64,000 nucleotides of DNA from Pezicula radicicola (GCA_003008705.1 PDUO01000014.1:532696-596695), one strand, 5' to 3'. Shown: positions 34,157 to 46,660, numbered from the stretch's first letter. Numbers and translations are program-made. Notes: generated by a model not told the origin, from the sequence alone.

Positions 34157-36149
34157 ATGCCTGGAAAGCATCGCAGGTTTGCAGTATGGGAGTACGAAGA
34201 GTATGAAGGATCGCAGTCTGGATCATCGCAGCCTGGATCATCTGGCCACCCACCGCGTAAGTACTAGTTTCGGTCTCACCTCCAGAGAAAACATTCTAAC
34301 CATACTCTCAAAACAGCACGAGTGCCACAACCACCGAAACCTGCTCCGCAGCGCAACGGTACGCACGGTACATATGCACAAGGTCACTTTTACCCTTCAG
34401 CCTTGCGAGACTTGGACTGTGGTTGGAGAAAGGCCGAGGAAGCGCGTGCTGCACTTGACGCGCATAAGATGAACTGCCAGCAAGAGCGAAAGACCTTTAG
34501 CGACCGATTGTCAAGACTCACAACTGGTCCTAGTTCCGGCTCTGATAGATTCAGTCGATATGGTGGTAGTCTACACGGTTCCTCGCGATCTATAGGTAAT
34601 GCACCTCCTGATCTCCGTTTACCAGGTAATGCGCATTCCTTCCATTGTGGTTGTGGAATGCAAGCTAATATAGACTAGCTGATTTCACCAGAGAGGCTGA
34701 GGTGAATACATTGAGAGAAGCTTTTGCGGTTAAAGAGAAGGAGTGGGCTGGTATGTTGATTGTTTTTCTTTTTATTATTGTCTGCAACCAATGTAATCTT
34801 TCCTTTTCATCTTTATCACTACATTTTGCTATCGATATCCAACCGATCTATCACACATCCCCTCCCTCCCTACAATACATAAGCACATGACTTATGGCCT
34901 ACTCCTTACCCACCATGGAATACCTCCGTAGCCACGTAGCCATACTAACGCAGCCCCCACAGCAAAGACAAAAGAACTCGAGGAGAGACTCGCAGCAGCC
35001 ACACTCTATGATAATGCCCGAGTCCGCGAAGCAAACGAGCGCGCCATTAAGGCCGAGAAAGACAAGAAGGAGATGAAAGATGCACACGAGCGAGAAGCGA
35101 AGGCCGCTAAAGCTAGAGAAGAAGAGATAATGTCGAACATTAAGGGACAATTCGCAGCGCGCGATGTCACATACTATGAAGATCTTCGTCGAGCGAATGC
35201 GCGCGCCGATAAGGCTGAGCGAGATAAGAAGGCATTGAAAGAGGAACAAGACCGAAAAGTAAAAGAGGCTGAAGAGAGAGGAAAAGCACAGAAGAAGATG
35301 AGCATGGAGGCACGATACGCAGTACAGGATGCGATGCGTTACGAAGATCTTCGTCGAGCAAATGCACGTGCTGATGATGCCGAACGAGCTAAGAAGGCAA
35401 TGAAAGATGAACAGGAGAGAAAAATAAGGGAGGCAGAAGCGAGAGGAGGAGCGAAGAAACAGGCGAGCATGGAGGCACGATATGGAGCTCCTGGCGCACA
35501 CCAGCCTACCAATGAAGAAATTCGTCGTGCAAAGGAACGCGCTGAAAAGGCTGAGCGAGAAAAGAGAGAAAATCAACACGCATATTACGAAGACCTTCGC
35601 CGCGCTAATGCAAATGCTGAGAAGGTTAAGAAAGAGAAAGAGGCAATCAAAGCGGAATATGACCGAAAGGAAAAGGAAATCAAGGATAGAGAAGCTAAGG
35701 TGAGGGATAGAGAGGCTAGAGATAGGTACGGATCACACTCGAGTGCCTATTATGACCACGTTCGCCGAGAACAAGATCGCGAGGCAAAAGAATACAAGGC
35801 TAAGAAGGAGAGGGAGGAAAAAGAGCGAAAGGAAGAGGAGAAGAAGGAGCAAGCACGAAAGAGAAAGGATGCGTCTGACTACATCAACAACCTCCGTCGA
35901 GCGCAAGAGCGTGAACGTGCTAAGAAGCCTGAGCAAGGCCGAAACGGTGGCTCCGGCGGTGGTTATACTGGCTATTCTCAATTTAATTTTCCACACAACG
36001 ATTATGAAGCACGACAAAGACGAGGAGCATTCTTCAACCCCTTCAACTACCAGGACCAGTTTAGGGACTACAACCGCGCCCGCGGCAATCCACCTCAGAT
36101 GCCCGATTCCACCTCGGACTATTCATACTCGGTCTCGGAGGCTGACTAA
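34157..36149 (+). CDS. repeat-containing coiled-coil protein, unknown
   Basis: A 540-residue protein from four exons: 34157-34256, 34317-34595, 34694-34750, 34963-36149. The last intron has a perfect TACTAAC branch site. The N-terminal 130 residues are Ser/Gly/Pro-rich. The rest is a highly charged Lys/Glu/Arg/Ala coiled coil built on repeats that begin (Y/R)YEDLRRANA, at about 35171, 35337 and 35584, with weaker relatives at 35512, 35749 and 35880. The spacing of the two best copies is about 55 residues. The C-terminus is Gly/Asn/Tyr-rich and ends SDYSYSVSEAD. I recognise no domain; a cytoskeletal or scaffold role would be a guess. Confidence 0.8.
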
Positions 36150-37714
36150 ACGATGTCAACTGCCTTAGCGACGACATTAAGAATTTGCAGCGAATGACAG
36201 AAGCCTAGTTAGTCTTTTGGGTTTGAGACTGGAGAGACTTTGTTGTTTTTGACTGTTAGCCAAAACATTTCGAGGCTCGTGCAAAGTCACAGCGTGATGC
36301 TCGTGCTTAGGGTCTCGGCCCAGAGGGCGTCGCTCCCGGATGCATTCCGCCAACATTTCCAGGACTTCAACTGCAAGTAGGTGGATGACAGAAGCCCAGC
36401 TTCTCGTCTATCCTCTTCCGCCAGTCACCACCGTCTCCTTTTCTTTTACACAGCATAAATAATGATGATTCGGTACCCTTAAGCTTCTGATAATATTGCC
36501 CGTGGGAAGGGGGAAATAATTCTCTTTCGCGAGAATTTTTGGGGAGGCATAAATGTCTAAGTAAAAGTCAGCTTGTATCTGGCTTATTAAGGGATGGGAT
36601 CATGGATGGGACATTGCGAGAGGGCAATTTTCACGGGACAGGAAATCCAGGACATCTAGGAAATGCCGCAGAGAAAAATATTGGATATTTTAGGCCATGT
36701 GATGCCACCTGAAATTGATGATTGTGTGAGTAAAAGCCTCGGCTCGATTGACCGGCCAAAAGGTATGAGACGTAAAACTTCGTACAAAGCCCGTTGGAGC
36801 AGAGGCCTTTTCTCAATTTCTAGTTCCAGACTTCAGTCACTAACTAGGGCCACCTCGACTAGGGAGTAATGGTGCAATCTACTAGGTAAGAAGAGGAAAA
36901 TTGTGCGGTGGCCTCGCTGAGATATTTCTGAGATACTTACCGAAACTAAATCAACCAGCCTCAGACCGAGATACTAAAACTAGTGGCAGTAGCCGCTGTA
37001 AAACACAGACCTGCGTTTACGTTTAGTTTCTTTTGATTAGAGAGTTCCCTCCACAAGTAATATTGTGTTGACCACTTTCATTTTCCCGCTAAGACTTGGT
37101 GCTGATTACAGTACCCTTTTGTCGTAAATTCATTCCATTATTATTATTTGAACGTACAGTACAACATATCTTGCAATACATCATCCTACAAGATGAATTG
37201 ATTACTCCATACTCCTTGGTAAATTGAGTTGGTAGCAGCTCCTTTGCCATCTACTTGTGGCCGTCAGACTTGAATATATCCCGTTTAGTCTGCGGTGACC
37301 AAGATAAGCTTTCAAGCCAGAACTTCCTAGAGAGAATGCTAGGTAGTTGAACTAGTCCACCAAGTGCTTTGCTAGTACACCCTATACGCATGACAATAAG
37401 AAGCCATGACGTCGACCACCCATCCATCGCTATGAATCGGTCTTGCCGGATATCAAGCATAGTAGCTCTGAATATCCGAAGAGCCGTAAATGATTCTTCT
37501 TCCTTGCTAAGCAGTCTGGCGGCATAAAATGCATAATCTTAAACCCCTTCCCAATTTGAATCACGTGTACTTTAGCAAGCATTTTGCGCACCCTTCCCAA
37601 ATCTCTGGCAATGCTATGACCTGGCTGGCTCAGGTGTGAATTTGGATGGTTGTGGTACGCGTTTAAAGTCAGTGGTTTGGTTTTCTGTTTCCTACACGCC
37701 TGTTGATAAGAATA
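36150..37714. other. intergenic DNA, no gene seen
   Basis: Shared 3' flank of two convergent genes. The small open frames here (for example minus 37251-37460) have no supporting features. Confidence 0.55.
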
Positions 37715-39497
37715 TCAAGTAAGCCTTTCGCCATGACCATTTGTCGGTTCGACGTGCGGTTTTTTATTAGGATTGTCGCCGTAATTGCCATTCACAGCGA
37801 CAAACCCACGCTTCACAGCTGGGCTTGCAGCGCGGCTTTCTACCTTCGGCTGGATTAAATCTTCTTCATGGGCCCTCGGTCCAGGTAGTACTTGAATGGA
37901 TTGCTCGGTAGCTCGGACTGCGGATGGTAAAGGCGTCCGAGCTTGTACTCTGATTGAGGTGCCATCATCTGGGACCATAGAAGGTAGTGGTGTTCGCGAC
38001 TGAGGTTTCTGATCATCGACTACAGGTGGCCGCCACTCGCTGACAGGATTCTCTGTAGAAGGTATAGGCGTAGCTGCAGGTGGGGCCACAACAATCTCAG
38101 TCTCGGGTTGCCACTGATGGTAAGTACCAACATTATCAGAGGGGATTGTTGGTGTCTGTAAATACCCGTTGCTTGGGCGGGATTTCGGTTTAGGCCCAGG
38201 AGTTCCTTTGCTCGGCAATAATGAAGTCCTTCGGGGTGGAAAGCTTTCCTCGGGCTTGGGTCTCGCACCTGTAATCGGAATGTCATATTTCTTCCTCATG
38301 AAAGCTATCTTGTTAGTGACTGATTTTGGATTCGTATACAACAGGGCCTTGGCAACGGCCGGAATGTCGATCTAGATGAACAAATAATTAGTACTGAGGG
38401 AGGATATAACTTGGCATGATTCGGAATAGTCGCTGAACTCACAGAGAGAGAGCCGCCACTCGTGTTTTGAAGACAAGTAATTATGAAAGTGACATCTGCA
38501 GCGGATATTTCCTTCTCCACATCCGACTTCTTCGAAGACTTCGACCTGCTGAAAAATGGCTTGTCTGATCTAGAGAATTCCGCTTCAGATTCTGAGTATT
38601 GTCCCTGCATTGAAGACCTGCCATTTTGGGGCGAATCGTAGCCTTGCCGTGCAGAAGTATCCTCTGCGCCTTCGAAGAATCGACCCGCAGCAACTAGTAA
38701 TTCATAATCATTCTTCAGTATCCGGCTAAGAAAACCGTACTCTAGCGCGCCGGCGGTTTTCCATTTCTCGTATGCAGCATCCATTTCACTGAAGTGGCTT
38801 TCCTGGGTTGCTGCGTCTGTCTTGACAGGACCTGCTGGAGATGTGCGTTCGTCTTTGGGCGTCTGCGCTTCCATCATCCAGAGTTGATGCTTGACTGTTT
38901 CTCTCTCGGCCTCGGAATTGGCAAGAGAAAGCCTCAACGTACTTATGTCCTTATTAGCGCTCGCCAACATCTTCTGTAAAGAATCGCGCTCATGCAGGAG
39001 CTTGGCCATCCCATCCTCGCTAGGCGTACTGCTACTGATAGCATGCCTCGGTCGTCCCTTCTCCTTCTCGGTCGATTCTATCGCCGGCTCATTCTCATCA
39101 ATTCTACGCTTGCGCTTACATTCTACCGATATACATTCTTGATCGAGGGCCTCTTTCAGGGTCACCAAGTCCGAAAGCCTCCAATTCTCGATGCGTGGTA
39201 CTCCGCGCGAGTTTCGAAACTGGCCAGTTTCGCCGGGCGGAAAGGAATATGTATCGTCATGGTACCATCTATAGCCACCCACATTGACCTTTATGAACTG
39301 ATTCCTTGCGGACTCTGCGGAAGTTGTTAATAAATAATGGTCAAGGGTGGTGACATGACATGTACGATAACCTTACCTTGCAGCTTGCTCAATGTCGCGG
39401 TGATCTCATCGACCAGCTGTAGGTGCTCGTGCGAAGCTGCCCGCAGATCAGGGCCTTCTTCTCGACGTCCCCCTGCCATCAGTCGACCAAGGAACAT
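37715..39497 (-). CDS. hypothetical protein with coiled coil and a Myb/SANT-like segment
   Basis: A 549-residue protein in three exons (39377-39497, 38443-39314, 37715-38371), all junctions consistent. The N-terminus (MFLGRLMAGGRREEGPDLRA) leads to a conserved-looking motif FIKVNVGGYRWYHDDTYSFP. A basic bipartite patch (CKRKRRIDENE) could be a nuclear signal. A coiled coil follows (LLHERDSLQKMLASANKDIS). Intron 2 splits a helical module, ADVTFIITCLQNTSGGSLS | IDIPAVAKALLYTNPKSVTN KIAFMRKKY, that resembles the small Myb/SANT-like domains common in uncharacterised fungal nuclear proteins. The C-terminal third is Pro/Ser-rich and disordered. No specific function can be assigned. Confidence 0.75.
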
Positions 39498-41702
39498 CGT
39501 CAGGCCAGCAGAGTTTCGGAGAAGAGATGATGCTTTTGATGGCCATTAAAGCGTAATCAAGAGCATCATTGTCGAGCCCTCGCACAGGCCATGTCACTAG
39601 CGCGTTTTCTCAATGCAGCTTACCTCTTTAGTCTTGAAAGTCATCATCGCTCTCAAAATGATATGATTCTCATCAATATCTCGACCAGTTTCGCCCAAGC
39701 CCCCAAAGACATACAAGACTTGGTATTAAAGTCTATGTCTGATTTCACGTGTTGTACTTCGTATCCATTTTGGAATTCGTGGGCCTCTTGGTATCGGGAT
39801 CTGGTAAAGTGGCAAGTACTTGCAGGTCTTGAAAATGCCACAATGGAGGTCAAAGTCCTTCGATGAAAGTAAAGTTACGCCTTAAATATATCGATTCTGA
39901 AGAGTATTCAAAAATAAGCTTTCAAATCCACTTTTTTAAATCATTATGCTCATTAAGTCTTGTAAGTTGTCGCTAACCTCTTGGTGTATTTGAGCTTCTC
40001 CACATTCTAGACCGAAAGGCCAAGCAGAAACTTAACTTCTCTTTCTGATACGTCTGTAAACAGAGAGTTTACCAAGAAGTGTACCTAAATTTATTGTTAG
40101 TGAAAGTGCTGGCAACTTACTACTACTAAGTACCTTAGCCTACTTGCATTGCAGCCCTTGGCCCTCAGGAGCCAGGACAACGCCTCCGTTAGTCTGAATG
40201 CATTGGGAACCGTTTTGAATCGGGGTGTCAAGCGTTGAAAACGCTGCACTTAACTGTAATTATCGACGTTTGAAAATAGCATTCTACTTTAAGTTGAATT
40301 GAAACAAGATACTGGAAATAACTTTAAAAGTAAGTCTACACCACCAACTGTGTAGACTAAGGCTAAGTATACCACATTCCTTCTACTGTCAAGAAAACCA
40401 AACACTTGTACAGTAGTAAATAATCACTAAGTTAGAAAGAACGAGTCTTGTCTATCTGCTTGCTTCGGTATAAGACAGAAACTGATATTATTACCAACCT
40501 ACCTAATTGCAATATGCGGTCCCCCACCAACGCAAACGCTCACACATCGAAGTGTTATAATCAAATATAAGAAAACTGCCACTCAAAAATACTAGTGTCT
40601 CCACGGCTCGATGGTGACCGCCTGTACTCTTACCAGGGACACCCCTCCACCCACTTCGTCGCTAACAATATTTCATTGTAATATGCTAACAAAAAGTAGG
40701 CCTTCCGGTCAGCCTTTGATGGTTCAGTTGTGTTGTTTCCTGTACAAGTTCTGTATCTAACAAATATGTCTTATGTTACAAATATCTTTACATTTCCTTT
40801 GGTGAGCTGCGGACAAGCGAAGACGGACAGTCGAGCCCCTTTACCAGGGCATTATTCGCAGTCTCGAGCTTTGTCTGCGGCACTGAACGCATCACTTGCC
40901 GGACGGCAGCTCAGCCTTGATGCACACTTCTCGCATATGATATAGTTGAAGCTTCCCTTCGATCACGCTCCTGCCATGGTAATAGCACAAACAACAAGCA
41001 TAAGTAGCATACCAACATTCATCCCCTAGCACATTCAGCACAATCAATCTCTGGTACAGAGCCAATTTTTTTTGGCTTTCTGACTTTTCCTTTTTTGTCT
41101 TTGTCTTTGTATGATCTTCGTCTTGTGCTACGCCCTATCTCTATTGTTTATGCATTAACCGCTCGCTACCTTTCGAATTAAAGCCATAAATTGGTATGCT
41201 TTTTAAACTCAATATTGAACTTTTAGTTCTTTTTAAATGTAATGGTTTTGTTGCAGACTTCCCTGTCTCTATTTTAAATTTAGCAATCCTTTTATTTCTT
41301 CTTATATGGCTTGTTTGTTCTTGTATTGGCTCTTCTCACACCTTTCTGTAGAATAGTTACTGTAGCAGCTAGTTACTAACGTGCTCAACTATTACGTATA
41401 AGAAGGAAAGAATTACAGTAGTGCTGTAATTGGGTTTTAGGCATAAACGAGCAGTTTTTACACAACTATGTTTTATTTTGTTAGGGGTTTTTCTTTTATT
41501 GATAAGTGGCTTGTACTTTTAATTCTCATTCTCTATGTATCTTATGATAAAAGGGGATGTATGTATGTGGTAAAGCAATATTTACACTACATGCACCTAA
41601 TGGTACAGGTTCAAAAACAAACAGGTTTTATTAAACTTATTGGAAATAGTTTCCTAGGCATTAAGCATACAAGTCTTTACCCGTTCTTAATATTCTAGAC
41701 TG
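39498..41702. other. 2.2 kb AT-rich intergenic DNA
   Basis: No gene is supported. Several poly-T and TA-rich stretches occur. I see no transposase or reverse-transcriptase-like frames. Confidence 0.55.
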
Positions 41703-42241
41703 CTACCTAACAAGTAAAAGCTTGAGAGAAAGGAGTAGAGCCAACATGGAACAAAGTAGACATCTAGCAGAAATCATAATCACCCTTTCTTTCCCTTTAC
41801 AAAACCCGAGTATACACCCTTGCAACTTCGACTTCACCCCCTTCCAACCAGCGTCCCTATCCTCCCCAGTAGGAGTCTCAGCCTTCAAACTAACCGGATC
41901 CCCCAACTGACTAGGATCCCCCTCTAATTTCTGCAAAGCCTTCTGCCTTAACGTCGATTCCCCACCATCTCCCTTCCTCTCTCCTTTGCCATCATAATCT
42001 CCCTCCGTAGGAGCCGGCGCTGTATCTTTGGTATTTTGTTTTAGGGAAGAGGAGGAAGAGGATGAAGGTGAAGAAGCACCAAGGTCTTGATCTATAGGAG
42101 TAGAATCTGCGTCTTCTGCTTTTAAGGAGATGGGACCACCGAGTTGGGAGGGATTAGTTTCACTTATGTTGAGGGCGATTTCGCAGAGGGGGTTTTTTTT
42201 GTCCTGGTTTTTTTTCTGTTTTTTTTTGGTTAGGTATGGTT
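41703..42241 (-). CDS. hypothetical protein with repeated PSQLG-P-SLKAE motif, 5' end unresolved
   Basis: An open frame of 179 codons preceded by a plausible acceptor (AACTAG at 42242-42247), so at least one upstream exon is missing from my model. It encodes NPSQLGGPISLKAE near its start and DPSQLGDPVSLKAE about 85 residues later. Between them lies a Ser-rich, acidic, disordered stretch (SSPSSSSSSSLKQN). The C-terminus is hydrophobic. The repeated 14-residue motif supports a real gene. The start and the exact end are uncertain. The 5' half is C/A-rich in the coding strand and the 3' half G/T-rich. Confidence 0.45.
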
Positions 42242-42966
42242 CTAGTTATGCGATGAGAAGCATGATATAAGATTACAGAAAGAGCCATATTGAATCATTA
42301 AATATTTTTGCTATTTAAAAAGAAAAATTTCGAAGCGAGTTTTCAGAAGCAGCGTTAATTTTACACCGCCAGAATAAATTTTTTTTTTTGATTTTTGAGG
42401 TTTTTCTAAGTTTTAAAATAAGACGAAATCTATGAACCTAATGAGCAATTGCCTTTATATGAATATAGCATTTCATATGCTCTTTCCATACTTGAAGTTA
42501 ATCGATGACGCTGTGGAAGTTCTAAGGATCGCCGAGGCGATCTCGGTGTTCGCTTCCCCAGATGGAGTAAGCGAAATTGGGATAGGGGGGTGGGAGGCAC
42601 CCTAGTCGCTGCATGTTTTACAGTCCAATCCTTAAGTACAGCACCACCTCGACGTCCATACTTTTTGAGGGTCATCTTGATACTAGACTTAAGAGCTTCA
42701 AGAGCTGTATTCCAGGGCTGAGGGAGCAAAGAATAGAGTAAATTATTTCCATAGCTACAGCTAAGATTCTTCTCAGTCGTTCGAGATGCTTAGTACTTGA
42801 CAGATTCAGCATCTTGCTATAATCAATTGAGTAACATCACAACCAAGTATTTTAAGAACTACTTATGCAGTTATAGTACATTTCCACCTTGGGTATTTGT
42901 AGACAACATCAGCAGGCATAACCTCAAATATAAATACTGTATGACCTAAAATCCACAACCTCATCA
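42242..42966. other. intergenic or unresolved 5' region
   Basis: May include the missing first exon of the preceding minus-strand gene. It also contains a minus-strand frame (42430-42729) with basic composition that I cannot support as a gene. Poly-T and poly-A tracts occur near 42380. Confidence 0.4.
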
Positions 42967-44494
42967 CTACTCATCCAACGACCTCACCATCCCTTCCTCC
43001 CCCTCCATCTCCCCTTCTTCTCCATCCAAACAATCCTCATCCCCAATAAACTCCCAAGCCTCCTTATCCCCCTCCTCCAACCATCCCAAAAACCTACCAT
43101 CAACATCCCAAACCTCACGATCCGAAAGCCACTGCCAATTAATACTACTTCTAACCTCCCAAATACTAGGTCCCCTCCCCATACCACCATCAACACTACG
43201 TCTCCAAATACAAACCTCAGGATAACTAGTACAACCAGTTGGTAACTCATCTTCATCACGAGGTCTATCTATTACATCCCAAAAGACTAGGATTGACCTA
43301 AAGAGGAAGTCAGTTAGTTAGGTCTTTTATTAGCTTAGACAGAAGGATTGGGCTTAGGAAGGATTGAAGGGGAAGTTACATACGTATTTTTACTCGCCCT
43401 CTCCTCCCTGAAAACCCCATCAAAAATCCACCCCTTAACCCCATCTTCACCCCACCTCTTCCCATTCTCATCCAAACAATGAACATCAATCCTCTCATCA
43501 ACAACCATTAAAAATCGTCGATACTCATTTCTCCCCCCTCCCATATCCCATTTCTGCATAAATCTCCCTTTCGTCTCCTCTTGAAAAGCAATTTCTCTTT
43601 TCTGATGCTCGATACAGATTTTTGCTTTTACTTCATCTTCTTTTTCTTCTTCTGATTTTGGCTTAAAGATTGAGGTTGAGATTGAGGTTGAAGTTGGGGA
43701 ACTAGTTGTGTTTGATGAAGAGGAGATTGGAATAGGTAAAAAATAAACATCCAACCTATCCCTCCACTCATCCTTACTACCAAAAACACGTCTCAAATGT
43801 CTAGCAATCTTCACTCTCTCCTCTCCCATCTTCTCCTCATCACTCAACCCCCCTTCTTCAACCACTCCCTCCCCATCCTTCCCAGTCTCAATCTTTTCAG
43901 CCCCCACCTTCCCACCACTCCCACCGCCTAAAATAGGCACCACGGGAGAAGTATAATAAACCTGCAAACTCCTAAACGGCCTCTCGGGATTCCAAACCGT
44001 AGAATCCCAAGCCGTCAACCCAATAATATCATCATGCGTAACGATAGGTTCCACAACAACATTAACTCTAACAGGTGCGCGTCCACCGGTAGATTTACGA
44101 GAAATTTGACTCTCTACCATTGCTTTTGCTTCTTGCATTTTTTTTAACTCAAGGGGCGGTTGACGGCTTGTGGGGATCCGTAGGAAAGGTACATACACTT
44201 GGTAGTACTGCGTATTGTTGGATTGAATTGGATTGGTTTGGATTGGTTTGGGGACGGAACAGATTGGGTTTGTATTTCCTTTTTCGGATCCTTACATAGA
44301 CGATCCGTATTGTTGGGTTCGGGTTGTGGTTGACTTGGTTGGTTTGGATTTGGGGGCTGTGAACTTGTGTGGTATTGAGGTATGGTGGTTGGGTGGTGTG
44401 ATTGCTGTGCGGAGATAGTAATACACCGGTGGTAGTGCGGGTAGTCTGGTAGTCTGCTGGTAGTCTGTCTGGTACTGTAGGATGGGATGGTCAA
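42967..44494 (-). CDS. hypothetical protein, 447 aa
   Basis: Three exons: 44296-44494, 43384-44197, 42967-43297, with phases that add up exactly. The N-terminus is Gln/Pro/His/Thr-rich and probably disordered. The middle holds more ordered-looking segments (VRVNVVVEPIVTHDDIIGLT AWDSTVWNP, HLRRVFGSKDEWRDRLDVYF, EYRRFLMVVDERIDVHCLDE). The last exon has many tryptophans (VFWDVIDRP, SIWEVRSSINWQWLSDREVW) and an acidic tail (GEEGEMEGEEGMV). The N-terminal exon assignment is less certain than the rest. No known family recognised. The coding sequence alternates between C/A-rich and G/T-rich blocks. Confidence 0.65.
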
Positions 44495-45028
44495 ACGTGG
44501 TCAAGTGAAGCGAGTGGTTCGTTTGCGAAGATGGAGGTACAAGAGTCGCAGCGGGTAACGGGCAGCAGTGCAGATTTTGGTGGATTTGGGATGCAGAAGG
44601 TGCACACGTGATGCATTGCATTGCAGGTACGCGACGTCGGTTGCATGGTGCTCGTACATTGGGCTGCAATTGCATGTTAGGTAGCGAGTGACATGAAGTC
44701 ATTGAGCGTAAGAAGCGGTCAGAGTTCAGAGGCCACGATGAATTGTGAATGTGATTGTATTGTGGTGTGTTCCTATTTTATTACTCCATTTATGTGAAGA
44801 GGCTATGTAGTGACTGATAGCGGTCAGTTTATGTTCAACGCCGTATGAATATAGTGTGGTAATTTGAAAGGCCCAGCAGTACCTATGATGCTAATGACAA
44901 GACGATGAAGAGAAGTACGAGATGTACGAGAGGAGATGAATCTCAAATCCAATCTAAACCAATGCAATAAAAGCAACGCTCCCACAAGCGCCAAACACAT
45001 TACCAGCCCAAAACCCGTGACCTGTTCA
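44495..45028. other. intergenic, strongly G/T-skewed at its left end
   Basis: Promoter side of the 447-aa gene and 3' flank of the next minus-strand gene. No gene seen. Confidence 0.5.
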
Positions 45029-46660
45029 TCATACTTCAATCATCCGGGGACGATGGCTCATCACACTCTCACTCTTCCTGCTCTTAGATGACTTCTCCTT
45101 GCTTTCCTTATTTTTCTTGAGCAGGATCATGAGCATGTTGTTCTTCTTCTTTTTCGCGTCATTATCCTTGGAAGGTTCCTTGGAAGTCTTGCTCGTCTTG
45201 CTTGTCTTCGCAGTGACGGCCTCGGAAACAACGCTCTTGCTGCTGGTCCTCTTCGGAATCTCCTTAGTGCGCACAGTGCTTTCGCTGCGGACGCTTTCGC
45301 TTGCGACACTCTCAGCCACTGTGTATCTCTCCCTTCTCTCCTCTCTAGCCCTCTCGCGAATTCTCTCCTTGCGTTGCCGATCGGCCTCAGGGGTAATAAA
45401 CTCCCCACTGACACTCGTCGCAATACTCTGGCTCTCTACATCGGCGATGCCACGTCGCCATGATTCGATACTACTCATCTCCTCCACATAGTCATGAGTA
45501 TACTCTGGGGCGTAAGCCTGGGCCTCAAACACCATGGCCTCATCCATCCTACCCTCTTCCTTCTTCTCTTCAGTTTGCGCCTGAATCTTCTTGATGATCT
45601 TAAATCCACCAAACATAACAATTGTAACACCAAGTGCGACACCGCCGGCAATCATGAATTGAGGGCTGGCCAGTAACGCGAAGATAGCGGGAGATGAGCC
45701 CTTGATTGCTGTCAGAATGCCGGGTGAACATTTTGCAATGAGGTTGGAGATTTCAGCAAGCGTAAGGGCTACGGCAGCCATAGCTTCGGGGTTGGCTTGG
45801 AGATTGGTGATGATGGCAATTGCCGAGTGTTGGAGGCATTGAGCTTCCAAAAGTAAAGCGTCAAGTTTGGAAATATTATCCTTAAGCTCTTGCTCTGGCT
45901 CTGCTTGCAAGGCCATTGACGTGCGCTGAGATAGACTGACGTCGAGAGAGGATGGATGTGGAAGCGGGCCGTAGGCTAAGTTCATGTCAATGTTCTGGCT
46001 ATCACGAATGTTGGGATTCGACATAGAACGTTCGGGTCGTCGAGTCATGGCTTGGTTTTCAGCCATACGCTCAGTATGTCTGCGAACAAGCCCCTCAGGT
46101 CGAGTTTCCAAGGTCAAGGCGGTTTCCATGTAAGGTTGACGGTAAGTAAATTCTGCATCACCAGTACGAGAAGGGCTGCGGATGCGTTCGCCATGGTGGG
46201 AGGAGCTGCGAACACTGCTGCCGCGACGAGAGCCTCCATGCCGACTACCATGCCGACTCCCATGGTGCGAGGTTGTCTGGCTGCCGACTTCAGAGATGTA
46301 ATCAAGATTTCGAGTTGTGAGGGGTGGTCGAGATCGATCTCCTCCTCCTTCTCTGGTAGCAGAGGAGCGGTGGGATCGATGGGAACGGTGCGAATGTCTT
46401 GACGAGGCTACCGATCGCGTTTCCTCTCGGGCATTGAGCAATTTTTGTTGAGTCTTGTAGTCAGCGCGCTTCTGAGATTCGGCTCGCAATTCGGCCTTCT
46501 TGTCATTGTAGGCGTCTCGAGCGTCTTTGAAGATGTTGACGAGGTGTTTTCCCTGAGAGGCGGTCAATACCAAGAGGCTAGAATGGGAGGACTTCGGACA
46601 TACAGTGCTAACGACTTTCCCAGACTTGTTGATGATGGTGATACTTTCCATTACCGGCAT
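45029..46660 (-). CDS. hypothetical membrane-anchored protein, 543 aa
   Basis: A single-exon protein. The N-terminal ~70 residues are folded-looking (ITIINKSGKVVSTVCPKSS, then a helix with FKDARDAYNDKKAELRAESQ). A His/Ser/Arg-rich segment follows (HSHRSHRSHRSS, SRHGSRHGGSRRGS). The centre has an Ala/Leu-rich helical region (MAAVALTLAEISNLIAKCSP) and one glycine-zipper-like membrane helix (MIAGGVALGVTIVMFGGFKI) followed by lysines. The C-terminal part is charged, with RERAREERRER and repeated KTSKTSK. I have seen this architecture in uncharacterised fungal proteins but cannot name a function. The promoter carries a G16 tract. Confidence 0.75.
   Translation of the reverse strand: MPVMESITIINKSGKVVSTVCPKSSHSSLLVLTASQGKHLVNIFKDARDAYNDKKAELRAESQKRADYKTQQKLLNAREETRSVASSRHSHRSHRSHRSSATREGGGDRSRPPLTTRNLDYISEVGSQTTSHHGSRHGSRHGGSRRGSSVRSSSHHGERIRSPSRTGDAEFTYRQPYMETALTLETRPEGLVRRHTERMAENQAMTRRPERSMSNPNIRDSQNIDMNLAYGPLPHPSSLDVSLSQRTSMALQAEPEQELKDNISKLDALLLEAQCLQHSAIAIITNLQANPEAMAAVALTLAEISNLIAKCSPGILTAIKGSSPAIFALLASPQFMIAGGVALGVTIVMFGGFKIIKKIQAQTEEKKEEGRMDEAMVFEAQAYAPEYTHDYVEEMSSIESWRRGIADVESQSIATSVSGEFITPEADRQRKERIRERAREERRERYTVAESVASESVRSESTVRTKEIPKRTSSKSVVSEAVTAKTSKTSKTSKEPSKDNDAKKKKNNMLMILLKKNKESKEKSSKSRKSESVMSHRPRMIEV

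Noticed and set aside
34899..35579. 226-residue minus-strand frame, Phe/Leu/Ser-rich
   Set aside because: Antisense shadow of the charged repeat region of the coiled-coil gene.
42430..42729. Basic minus-strand frame of 99 codons
   Set aside because: Begins only at a non-ATG codon or without context, with no motif; might be part of a degraded element but unsupported.
45099..45491. Hydrophobic plus-strand frame inside the 543-aa gene
   Set aside because: It is the antisense of a Lys/Glu/Arg-rich coding region, which always reads as Leu/Phe/Ser-rich.
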